DNA of 9,310 nucleotides from Bacteriovoracaceae bacterium UBA4097. Its GTDB lineage: Bacteria; Bdellovibrionota; Bacteriovoracia; Bacteriovoracales; Bacteriovoracaceae. Positions 1-5,954 of the stretch are shown one piece after another (position 1 is the first letter of the stretch; each line of letters starts with the position of its first letter). The DNA is taken from the NCBI GenBank assembly GCA_002381765.1, contig DFXX01000112.1, positions 13,340-22,649 of the forward strand. Reading direction: 5' to 3'. The notes under the pieces are model-generated. The model was not told the DNA's origin and did not search any database. It was given only the letters and a program-made list of their open reading frames with translations. The position numbers and the translations under genes are program-made.

Positions 1-528
1 GATAATCCCTATCTTTCAGACTTCTACCAGGACATGAGTCGCTGGTCATTTCCGTTACAGGTTTATTTTCTTACCCATAGATTTAATACACATAAAGAAA
101 TCGAAACTCTGCCGGCAAGCTCGGTTCAGGATCGTTCTATCTATGAAGACGCCAATATCTTTGCCCGGGCCCTTTATGAACAAGGGAAATTAGATGAGAG
201 AGATTACGTAAATTATAATAATCTCTATAAATCGATGATTCAGTATCTAAGTCCTCCGACTCTTATGATCTTTCTGAGACGTTCAGTTCCCAAGCTTCAG
301 GAAAGAATTAAGCTCAGGGGCAGAGATTATGAGCAAGCCATTCCATTGGATTATCTGACCAGCTTAAATGACTATTATGATGATTGGTATGCTCGCTATA
401 ATCTGGGGAAATCACTTATTGTTGATACCGATGAGCTGGATTTCCTCGAGAATGAAGAACATTTCAATCGTTTGGTTAAGCGCATCTGGGATTCAATTGA
501 CCAGAAAGATATGTTTTTCTACTTCTAA
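1..528 (+). CDS. Deoxynucleoside kinase (dAK/dGK type), 5'-truncated
   Basis: The 3' part of a deoxynucleoside kinase, which phosphorylates a salvaged deoxynucleoside (probably a purine one) to the 5'-monophosphate in the cytoplasm. The open frame runs from base 1, so the visible Met codon at 34 is internal. The missing N-terminus (about 45 residues by family comparison) should hold the P-loop. Visible family signatures are NPYLSDFY then RWSFPLQ at the very start, the DRSIYED motif (about 130-150) with its substrate-contacting Asp-Arg, the arginine-rich LID segment RGRDYE (about 316-333), and DTDELDF near the C-terminus, typical of the Bacillus/Lactobacillus dAK/dGK group. It ends in TAA, 83 bases before the next start. 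Family assignment is secure; which deoxynucleoside it prefers cannot be read from sequence. No terminator is visible after it. Confidence 0.9.
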   Translation, partial: DNPYLSDFYQDMSRWSFPLQVYFLTHRFNTHKEIETLPASSVQDRSIYEDANIFARALYEQGKLDERDYVNYNNLYKSMIQYLSPPTLMIFLRRSVPKLQERIKLRGRDYEQAIPLDYLTSLNDYYDDWYARYNLGKSLIVDTDELDFLENEEHFNRLVKRIWDSIDQKDMFFYF

Positions 529-569
529 CATTTAAGCAGTTTTTTCCACCCTCCCATTCACATCGCAAG

Positions 570-575
570 TATAAT
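570..575 (+). promoter_or_regulatory. Candidate -10 box upstream of the LysM lipoprotein
   Basis: A perfect TATAAT hexamer sits 36 bases before the preferred ATG at 612, which would give a transcript start near 582 and a leader of about 30 bases containing the Shine-Dalgarno GGGAGA at 601-606. No good -35 hexamer is present at 16-18 bases spacing, so support rests on the -10 and the geometry alone. Confidence 0.35.
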
Positions 576-611
576 AGACTTTCTTGTGTGACTTTAATCA
601 GGGAGAGATTT

Positions 612-1277
612 ATGAAATTAACGCCATGGCTGGTGTTGTTATGTATGGGCCTAGTAGCTTGTTCAGGCTCTAAGTCAGCACAGAAAGTTGATGAAGAAGT
701 ACCTCAAATTGAATTATCAGATGCGGATGAGTTTATCGACAGTCCTGTTGAAGGTTCAATCGACGATCCTGTAGCAATGGATTCTTGGGAAGAGCCGGTG
801 ATTGCTGCCGACGCTACTCCAGGTACCGAAGCACCAGTAGCTTTCGATGATAATGAATTCACTCCAACTGTTACAACCGTAGCAGATAATATGAATACAA
901 CTAAGCAGTACACTGTTCAAAAAAATGAAACTTTGATGCTAATTGCATTTAAGCTTTATGGTGATTACGACAGATGGAAGGAACTAGCCAATTATAACCG
1001 CGAGAAGTTAGCGGGTTCAACGATGCTTAAACAAGGCATGGTTCTTAGCTATGTTGCTCCTAGTGAAGAATTTGTTTGGAATCCAGAAGGGCTTCCTTAC
1101 CTAATCAGAACAGGTGATACTCTTGGTAGAATCTCAACAAACGTTTACAGCACACACACTAAGTGGAAACTCTTGTGGGACAATAACCGTCCATTGATCA
1201 AGGATCCAAATAAGATTTTTGCTGGTTTTACTATTTACTACAATGAAAGTGGTCGTGAAGTCGCATCTGAGCTTTAA
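612..1277 (+). CDS. Lipoprotein with two LysM domains
   Basis: A 221-residue secreted lipoprotein with a type II signal peptide (hydrophobic run, then LVAC with the lipid-modified Cys17), an acidic low-complexity linker (about 25-95) and two LysM domains (about 99-148 and 162-210). LysM domains bind the GlcNAc-containing glycan of peptidoglycan, so the likely role is an envelope protein tethered by lipid and holding the cell wall; this is inference from domains. Both repeats show the expected features: YTVQKNETL and YLIRTGDTL openings, a W at the helix, an N near the middle and a hydrophobic G-containing end. The ATG at 612 is chosen over an in-frame GTG at 588 because GGGAGA (601-606) is well spaced before it and because it gives a standard short n-region (MKLTPW). 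A terminator follows directly. No enzymatic domain is visible. Confidence 0.88.
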   Translation: MKLTPWLVLLCMGLVACSGSKSAQKVDEEVPQIELSDADEFIDSPVEGSIDDPVAMDSWEEPVIAADATPGTEAPVAFDDNEFTPTVTTVADNMNTTKQYTVQKNETLMLIAFKLYGDYDRWKELANYNREKLAGSTMLKQGMVLSYVAPSEEFVWNPEGLPYLIRTGDTLGRISTNVYSTHTKWKLLWDNNRPLIKDPNKIFAGFTIYYNESGREVASEL

Positions 1278-2103
1278 TCCAAAATCTCTCTTATCTATAG
1301 AACCCTCGCGAAATGCGGGGGTTTCTTATTTATTATTGAGCTTAATGATTTTCATCAGCTCGTGTGGGAGCTTTATCATTCCTCGCAAGAACAAAAATAT
1401 GGATATCTCCGATGATAGCTATACTGCTATGAGCACGCGAGATTATGCCGATCATCTGGCTTCCTTGAAAAATCCATTTCTGTCCACTCCGGGAATTAAA
1501 ACGATCAAACTTGATAAAAAAATAGAACGTTATCTTGAAAGTCTTCTGGCCAATATTATTGGAAAAAATGAAATCTTCTTCAAAGATTTAAAGAGTGCTA
1601 CGGTAACTATCCTGGATATCGATGCTCCTCTTTACTTTTCTCTGCCTCATGGGGAGCTGTTTCTTTCTAAAGGTCTCATCTCAAAATACATAAAACACGA
1701 AAGTATGCTAGTAAGTGTGCTGTCCTTTGAGCTGGTACGTTCTGAGAGAATTCTTTATCCAAAAGAAACAATAATTCCTTTGGGCTTCGTTCCGCTGGAG
1801 AGAATCATTACATTAAATAGGCTCTCGCTAGAAGAAAAAATGGAAATTCATAAATGGGCCTATCATCTAACCGTGCGCAGTGGATATGATGGTGAGTATT
1901 ATCTGTCATGGCTCCAAACTCAAAATAGAAATACTGCTGACTTCATACTTCAAGTTGGAGATGCTAATCAGATATCCAGAGAAGAGTCCTTGTTTAAAGC
2001 TTTTCTCATTAAGCACTCACTAGAAGATACAATAGTTACTAACAAAAATTCATCTAAAGCATTTTATACATTTTTAAATCTTATCCGGGATAGGGTCATA
2101 TGA
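1243..2103 (+). CDS. M48-like lipoprotein lacking the zinc site (pseudopeptidase); start uncertain
   Basis: A predicted lipoprotein whose core resembles M48 metallopeptidases but without the metal site. Numbering from ATG 1243 (286 residues): a hydrophobic stretch and ISSC lipobox (Cys41), then the M48-like pattern HGELFLSKGLI (about 136-146, like the G-G-x-I-x-V-x-x-G-L-L strand that precedes the active helix), the helix that should carry HExxH reading FELVR (162-166), and AYHLTVRSGYD (about 206-216) where M48 has the third-ligand segment followed by A-G-Y-D. Both His and the distal ligand are gone; only the Glu remains. It is therefore probably non-catalytic, perhaps a binding or scaffold protein. 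The start is unresolved: 1243 has no Shine-Dalgarno and overlaps the LysM gene, while TTG 1336 and ATG 1345 give signal peptides too short for lipoprotein export. Its stop overlaps the next gene as ATGA. It is a real gene, judged by its lipobox, family pattern and coupling. Confidence 0.72.
   Translation: MKVVVKSHLSFNPKSLLSIEPSRNAGVSYLLLSLMIFISSCGSFIIPRKNKNMDISDDSYTAMSTRDYADHLASLKNPFLSTPGIKTIKLDKKIERYLESLLANIIGKNEIFFKDLKSATVTILDIDAPLYFSLPHGELFLSKGLISKYIKHESMLVSVLSFELVRSERILYPKETIIPLGFVPLERIITLNRLSLEEKMEIHKWAYHLTVRSGYDGEYYLSWLQTQNRNTADFILQVGDANQISREESLFKAFLIKHSLEDTIVTNKNSSKAFYTFLNLIRDRVI
1301..1330 (+). terminator. Rho-independent terminator after the LysM gene
   Basis: AACCCTCGC (1301-1309) pairs with GCGGGGGTT (1315-1323) over nine positions (one T-G wobble) around a GAAAT loop, followed by a T-rich tail. 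It begins 24 bases after the LysM stop codon. The hairpin lies inside the open frame of the next gene if that gene starts upstream at 1243. Confidence 0.8.
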
Positions 2104-3131
2104 AACCAGAACAATCTGAAAGGTTCCTCATTGAAGAGATTTTCAAGCAGACCCAAGATAAGGGAATTCTTAAGGACGTTAACTTAAAAGACATCGATAA
2201 GTTGACAGGGGATGCCTCAACTCGAAGGTATTATCGTTTGTTTACCGATAAGGCCAGCTATGTGGCTTGCCTAGATAATCCCTTTAATGATGATCGCTCC
2301 AAACATCCGTTTCTCTCAATTCAGGAATTTTTAAATAAGAATCAAGTGAGGGTCCCTAAAATACTGGATCATAATTTGCCTAAAGGGTATCTGCTCCAGG
2401 AAGATTTAGGTAATACAACACTCATTCAGCACATAGGTGCTCTTACTTCGAAGGAAGAAGAGCTCTCAATTTATAAAAAAATCGTCGATCAGTTATTGGA
2501 ACTTCACCGGATACCAGAAGAGACTGCTAAAAGCTCTGATCTTTTTCATCTGAAATTTGATCTTCAGAAGTACATGGATGAAACCCGCTTTACTTTCAAA
2601 TATTTTTTAAACTTCTTTGATAAAAATCAGGATGAAAATCTTATCCAAGAACTTGAAGCTCAGTTTGAGCCTATCATGAAAAGATTAGCAGAGAAGAAAA
2701 TGGTAATCACCCATAGAGATTTTCATTCTCGTAATATCATGGTTCAAAATGGGCAGTTTGTGTTTATCGATTTTCAGGATGCAAGATGGGGAATCCCCCA
2801 ATACGACTTAGTCTCACTTCTGGAAGATTGCTATTATGAGCTAGATGATAAAAACAGAGAAACTCTTAAACGATACTATTATGATAATCTTGACCCTGTC
2901 ATCCACGGTCAAAAAAGTTATGAAGAGTTTCTTTGTCTGTATGAAGATATGACCATCCAGCGAGTCTTTAAAGCCGTTGGAAGTTTTTGTTATATCTACA
3001 ACTGGCGAAAAGATGAGCGTTATCTTAAGTATATCGGTTTTGCCATGGAGAAGATTCGTAAAGTTATGATGGATAATCCAAAATATATCGTCCTTAAGAA
3101 AAAATTATTCCAACACTATTATGCAAATTAA
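2100..3131 (+). CDS. amgK: AmgK-type N-acetylmuramate/N-acetylglucosamine anomeric kinase
   Basis: A cytoplasmic aminoglycoside-phosphotransferase-fold kinase of 343 residues, the usual AmgK length. AmgK phosphorylates MurNAc (and GlcNAc) at C1 with ATP, the first step of the recycling route that rebuilds UDP-MurNAc without MurA. Visible elements are the glycine-loop-like LTGDASTRRYYRL (about 35-47), typical of AmgK; QEDLGNTTL (100-108) at the hinge; the catalytic loop HRDFHSRN (205-212, with Asp207 as the probable base and Asn212 as a metal ligand); and IDFQDA (223-228), the DFG-equivalent metal ligand Asp224. It starts inside the stop codon of the previous gene (ATGA) after AGGG, which indicates translational coupling, and runs 11 bases into the murU-like gene. 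The pairing with a MurU homologue is the strongest argument for sugar specificity; other APH-fold kinases acting on small molecules are the alternative. Confidence 0.82.
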   Translation: MKPEQSERFLIEEIFKQTQDKGILKDVNLKDIDKLTGDASTRRYYRLFTDKASYVACLDNPFNDDRSKHPFLSIQEFLNKNQVRVPKILDHNLPKGYLLQEDLGNTTLIQHIGALTSKEEELSIYKKIVDQLLELHRIPEETAKSSDLFHLKFDLQKYMDETRFTFKYFLNFFDKNQDENLIQELEAQFEPIMKRLAEKKMVITHRDFHSRNIMVQNGQFVFIDFQDARWGIPQYDLVSLLEDCYYELDDKNRETLKRYYYDNLDPVIHGQKSYEEFLCLYEDMTIQRVFKAVGSFCYIYNWRKDERYLKYIGFAMEKIRKVMMDNPKYIVLKKKLFQHYYAN

Positions 3132-4077
3132 TCATTGTTTAATTCTTGCTGCGGGCTTTGGCACTCGCATGGGTGCTATCGGACAAAAATTACCTAAAGT
3201 TATGTGGCCTGTTTTTGAAAAGCCTCTACTTGAACTCCAGGTGGCTTATGCCAGAAACTTGGGCATCAAAAACATTTTCATTAATCTTCATTACATGGGT
3301 AAGGAGATTTACGAGAAGTGTCAGGGTAAACCTTCTTTTGAAGGTGTTAAGTTCTTATGGGAAGAGCCAGAAATTCTAGACATCGGCGGAGCTATCCATA
3401 ATTTATCTTCTCTTCCAGAAATCAACTATAAAGGGAACTTGCTGGTGTTAAACGCAGATCAGTTTTTTTATCTGCAGAAAGAAGAACTCTATCGTTATTT
3501 AAGCCAGTATGAGAAATATCCGGCAGCTCTCTTTAGTTACAGGGTTGACTCAAGCCTAGGCTACAATGCCTTGGAAATTGACAGTAATCGCTTGATGAAA
3601 AACATAATAAAAAACCAGGATTTAAGTCCCGGTAAATTTGTAGAAACCTATACAGGTATCTCTTTTATTAAGCTACCTGAGCTTCCTAAGATAACAGGGA
3701 AAAGTGCTTTCTTTGATTCGGTTTGTCCATTTAAAGAAAAGGATATCCCGGCCATTCTTTTAGATAAGGTTGATTATTGGGATTTTGGAACACTAAAGAG
3801 ATTTTGGGAAACATCGTTCAAAGTCCTAAGAACTTATCGGGATAATGCGACTCATCCGTTTCTTAGATTTCTCGTTCAGGAAAAAGCACTGAAGACCTGG
3901 AAAATTAATCTCCAGGAAACTTCCTATAATGCCAAAAGCTCCGGAGTCATTAATCTAAATCCTGATAAACTTATAAAAGAAATGTCCCGTTCTATTATCA
4001 TGAGCGGAAATGAATCAAGCCCGACGAATGTACCAACTATTTGGTGGAATGATCTATCGGAAGAGGTTAAGTCGTGA
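3121..4077 (+). CDS. murU: MurU-type N-acetylmuramate-1-phosphate uridylyltransferase with C-terminal extension
   Basis: A nucleotidyltransferase expected to convert MurNAc-1-phosphate and UTP to UDP-MurNAc plus pyrophosphate, downstream of AmgK in peptidoglycan recycling. The Rossmann-type signature ILAAGFGTRMG (8-18) is followed by Lys26 in LPKVMWPV, a GGAIHNL nucleotide/sugar loop (89-95), NAD with the metal ligand Asp113 (111-113), and WDFGTLKRFWE (220-230), which matches the DVGTPERL block carrying the second metal ligand. Pseudomonas MurU is about 220-230 residues; here 318 residues are present, leaving roughly 80 beyond the catalytic core whose role I cannot assign. A mannose-1-phosphate guanylyltransferase (HddC-like) is the alternative, but adjacency to an AmgK favours MurU. 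The start overlaps the kinase stop by 11 bases with no strong Shine-Dalgarno, suggesting coupling. Its 3' end overlaps the convergent ferredoxin gene by 11 bases. Confidence 0.8.
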   Translation: MQINHCLILAAGFGTRMGAIGQKLPKVMWPVFEKPLLELQVAYARNLGIKNIFINLHYMGKEIYEKCQGKPSFEGVKFLWEEPEILDIGGAIHNLSSLPEINYKGNLLVLNADQFFYLQKEELYRYLSQYEKYPAALFSYRVDSSLGYNALEIDSNRLMKNIIKNQDLSPGKFVETYTGISFIKLPELPKITGKSAFFDSVCPFKEKDIPAILLDKVDYWDFGTLKRFWETSFKVLRTYRDNATHPFLRFLVQEKALKTWKINLQETSYNAKSSGVINLNPDKLIKEMSRSIIMSGNESSPTNVPTIWWNDLSEEVKS

Positions 4078-4252
4078 CTTCTTTGATACAATCCACTGGA
4101 CAGACTTCAATGCAGAGATTGCAAAGGGTGCAACTCCACGGATCGATAGCATAGAGAGTTCCATCACTGATGACGGCTTTTTCAGGACATACCTGGCGGC
4201 AATTATCACAAGAGACACAAATTGATGAGATTTCTAAGCTAACTTGATTCAT
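4067..4252 (-). CDS. Small 2x[4Fe-4S] ferredoxin
   Basis: A 61-residue bacterial-type ferredoxin, a soluble low-potential electron carrier. It has two complete cluster motifs, CVSCDNCRQVCP (12-23) and CTLCNLCIEVCP (41-52), each C-x2-C-x2-C-x3-C-P, plus one further Cys (55). The minus strand frame is the coding one because this cysteine pattern cannot arise by chance. The ATG at 4252 is preferred; an in-frame TTG at 4270 would add MPYNTI. No Shine-Dalgarno precedes either, but a TATAAT lies just upstream of the ATG, suggesting a leaderless message. The gene converges on murU with an 11-base tail-to-tail overlap and diverges from the PilZ-like gene with only 25 bases between. Its redox partner is not visible in the window. 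Confidence 0.88.
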   Translation of the reverse strand: MNQVSLEISSICVSCDNCRQVCPEKAVISDGTLYAIDPWSCTLCNLCIEVCPVDCIKEVTT

Positions 4253-4258
4253 AATAGT

Positions 4259-4286
4259 ATTATAGGGCAAAACTCATATGGAACAA
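4259..4286 (-). promoter_or_regulatory. Probable promoter of the ferredoxin gene, giving a leaderless transcript
   Basis: On the minus strand, TATAAT (4264-4259) is perfect and is preceded after 16 bases by TTGTTC (4286-4281), a partial -35. Transcription starting about 7 bases past the -10 would begin at or next to the A of the ATG at 4252. The -35 lies within the first codons of the divergent PilZ-like gene. Confidence 0.5.
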
Positions 4287-5006
4287 TTGAAAGTCAAAAA
4301 GAAAGATAGCATTGTCATCAATACTTCGATTTATTTGATCTTGGCATTTCTCTTTCTTTATTTGCAACACGCTTACCGACATCATCTGTCGCCTTTTTCA
4401 CTGGTCTACATTAAGAAGAGTGCTGAGCTCTTCTGGTATATTGCAATCCCTATTGTGATCTCAATCGTTCTTCTGTGGCGGCATCATCTCTGGGCAAAGA
4501 CAGCTTTTGCTATCTCGATCTCTATGGTGGGCTTTAAAGTCGTGGAAGGGCTCTTTATCGAATTTAATAAGATCATTGTGGTTGCTCTATTCTTTTATAT
4601 CGTGATTGCTTTTTTTCTTTATCAGTTACTGGCCTACTACCGCGCTTTGGCCAGTATCAATCCCAACTATGAGTCTTCCGACTTATTCAATCCGCTACTT
4701 CGTCAGATTCCGGTCACTCTGGAATTCGGAGAAAATTCTTGCCAGGGTTTTTTGACCAACTGGGATCAGGAAGGCTGTTTTTTAAGGCTCAATTCTCTCT
4801 ATAAACTACCCCATAAGCTTCAGGTAAAAATACATTTTCATGGAAGAGAATTTACGCAAATAGGGGAAGTTGTTGCTCAGTCTGTTGAATTACAAGGGAT
4901 TGGGATAAGATTTAAAGAAACGCCCAAGGATTTAAAAGTGTTTAACTGGTCTGAATTCATGGAACTTGTCCAGGAATTAGGCTTTCAACCTGAAAGGTTA
5001 AGATGA
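4278..5006 (+). CDS. Four-helix inner-membrane protein with C-terminal PilZ-like domain
   Basis: A 242-residue predicted inner-membrane protein with a basic N-terminus (KVKKK), hydrophobic segments at about 13-30, 50-67, 73-93 and 98-119, and a cytoplasmic domain from about 138 to 215. That domain resembles PilZ, the c-di-GMP receptor fold: TNWDQEGCFLRL (160-171) matches the D/N-x-S-x-x-G block with Ser replaced by Asp, and GIGIRFKE (207-214) matches the final PilZ strand. The N-terminal RxxxR nucleotide-binding motif is not present (only Arg142 in LLRQIP), so c-di-GMP binding is doubtful. The stop overlaps the following lipoprotein start as ATGA, so the two are coupled. A weak AGGG (4264-4267) precedes the start. 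I cannot name a more precise function; the PilZ call is a pattern-level inference. Confidence 0.72.
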   Translation: MEQLKVKKKDSIVINTSIYLILAFLFLYLQHAYRHHLSPFSLVYIKKSAELFWYIAIPIVISIVLLWRHHLWAKTAFAISISMVGFKVVEGLFIEFNKIIVVALFFYIVIAFFLYQLLAYYRALASINPNYESSDLFNPLLRQIPVTLEFGENSCQGFLTNWDQEGCFLRLNSLYKLPHKLQVKIHFHGREFTQIGEVVAQSVELQGIGIRFKETPKDLKVFNWSEFMELVQELGFQPERLR

Positions 5007-5443
5007 AAAAGTGGATCATTCCTTTTTTATTGGTTCTCCTCATTGCTTGTGTAAAAGATGAGCTTACTCCGGAAGGGGCCTTAAAAACTTTTACTGAAGC
5101 ACGATTTGGAAATGTTATTACCCGACAATTTGTCTTAGACCGGGTTACGGGCAAGATGAGACAGAGCTTTGAAATCATGTCAGATGAGGACTTCGCTAAA
5201 TTTGCAGACTTAAGAAGTATCAGAAGCGATAGCTTTAAGATCCTTTCAAAATCATGTCAGGAAAAGAAGTGTTTCGTTACTTATTCTGTATCGTATAAAA
5301 CTAAGAATGAAGAAGCTTCGTTTAATTCTGAAGTAAAGAAAATTGCCGAGCTCATCCTGGTTGAGGGGAAGTGGCTTATTGCCGATGTTAGTAACATCAA
5401 GACCTATCACGAATCTTTAGAGCCCATAAGCGCTTTGGAATAA
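5003..5443 (+). CDS. Small lipoprotein with NTF2-like fold
   Basis: A 146-residue predicted lipoprotein with a textbook type II signal peptide, MKK then a hydrophobic run ending in LIAC with Cys16 as the lipidated residue. The mature part opens with LTPEGALKTFTEARFG and closes with EGKWLIADV, a helix-then-sheet arrangement typical of NTF2-like or DUF4878-type small periplasmic proteins; this is a fold-level inference and gives no catalytic role. A Cys pair (90 and 95, SCQEKKC) could form a disulfide in the periplasm. AAAGG (4993-4997) is well spaced before the ATG, which overlaps the stop of the PilZ-like gene, so both are made from one message. A role together with that membrane protein is plausible but unproven. 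Confidence 0.8.
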   Translation: MKKWIIPFLLVLLIACVKDELTPEGALKTFTEARFGNVITRQFVLDRVTGKMRQSFEIMSDEDFAKFADLRSIRSDSFKILSKSCQEKKCFVTYSVSYKTKNEEASFNSEVKKIAELILVEGKWLIADVSNIKTYHESLEPISALE

Positions 5444-5456
5444 AGAAATCTTTCCT

Positions 5457-5481
5457 GCCTCCGATAAGTTGATCAGGAGGC
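5457..5481 (+). promoter_or_regulatory. Hairpin sequestering the Shine-Dalgarno of the next gene
   Basis: GCCTCC (5457-5462) is the exact complement of GGAGGC (5476-5481), which contains nearly all of the strong AGGAGG Shine-Dalgarno (5475-5480) of the gene starting at 5485. GAT (5463-5465) can extend the stem with ATC (5472-5474), leaving A5475 bulged and a six-base loop. Folding would hide the ribosome-binding site. There is no T-run after it, so it is not a terminator. Confidence 0.5.
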
Positions 5482-5484
5482 TCC

Positions 5485-5907
5485 ATGAGCAATTCTGGTT
5501 TTCTATCATTTTTAGTGGATGAGACTTTCAAGCTACAAAGCAGTGGCGAAGTTCAACTTTCTTCTCTCGAGCAAAAACTCTGGGACTATGAACTCTCTTT
5601 TTTAAAGGGTGAATTTCTACCTCAAACCCAACTCTTAAGATTCCAGACTCCTTTTGGGGCGATGGACATTCCTGTTAACTGGTCAGTGTTTGCTCTGCAT
5701 GATCAGAAATTTACTCATATAATTTTAGACTCAGAAAATGATGTGGATTTTTTATTCAGCATTATCCAAACTGCCTGGAGCAGTGAACTCAAGCAAATTC
5801 TCATCACTCATGCCGATGGTTTTTGTTATATGGTGGGGCTTAAATCCGGTGATGAAGCTCACTTGCATGATCTACTCAATCCACAAGTTCTACTCAGAAG
5901 TGCATAA
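5485..5907 (+). CDS. Unrecognised 140-residue protein
   Basis: I do not recognise the family. The protein is soluble by eye, with no signal peptide or membrane segment, moderately acidic, and consists of an N-terminal helical stretch (LVDETFKLQ, LSSLEQKLWDYELSFLKGEF) followed by a mixed alpha/beta region (LRFQTPFGAMDIPVNW, THIILDSENDVDFLFSII, QILITHADGFCYMVGL). It is a credible gene because a near-ideal AGGAGG lies 4 bases before the ATG and a strong terminator follows its stop directly. It lies 41 bases after the lipoprotein gene and is probably in the same transcript. Its Shine-Dalgarno is paired in a predicted hairpin, suggesting control of translation. Confidence 0.75.
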   Translation: MSNSGFLSFLVDETFKLQSSGEVQLSSLEQKLWDYELSFLKGEFLPQTQLLRFQTPFGAMDIPVNWSVFALHDQKFTHIILDSENDVDFLFSIIQTAWSSELKQILITHADGFCYMVGLKSGDEAHLHDLLNPQVLLRSA

Positions 5908-5936
5908 AAAAGGCCCTCAAAAGAGGGCCCTTTTCA
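5906..5936. terminator. Bidirectional rho-independent terminator between convergent genes
   Basis: GGCCCTC (5912-5918) pairs with GAGGGCC (5923-5929) over seven perfect, mostly G-C pairs around an AAAA loop. A-rich sequence (5906-5911) lies on the left and TTTT on the right, so a T-run follows the hairpin in either direction. It serves the gene ending at 5907 on the plus strand and the one ending at 5955 on the minus strand. Confidence 0.88.
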
Positions 5937-5954
5937 TTGAAATTTTTTATCTTC

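Noticed and set aside
704..913. Minus-strand open frame of 69 codons rich in Ser/Thr/Ala
   Set aside because: It mirrors the acidic, low-complexity linker of the LysM lipoprotein; no Shine-Dalgarno or family signal.
1219..1242. Extended N-terminus of the M48-like lipoprotein from base 1219
   Set aside because: No Shine-Dalgarno, deep overlap with the LysM gene, and it adds a second hydrophobic stretch unrelated to the lipobox.
3146..3379. Plus-strand open frame inside murU in another frame
   Set aside because: No family signal, and the murU frame carries clear catalytic motifs here.
4010..4225. Plus-strand open frame across the murU end and the ferredoxin gene
   Set aside because: It is the antisense of the ferredoxin, whose eight-cysteine pattern fixes the minus frame as coding.
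4258..4263. Plus-strand TATTAT as a -10 for the PilZ-like gene
   Set aside because: The sequence 17 bases upstream does not resemble a -35, and the match overlaps the better minus-strand TATAAT.
4957..5178. Minus-strand open frame antisense to the NTF2-like lipoprotein
   Set aside because: The plus strand has a perfect lipobox signal peptide and a coupled start; the minus frame shows no motif.
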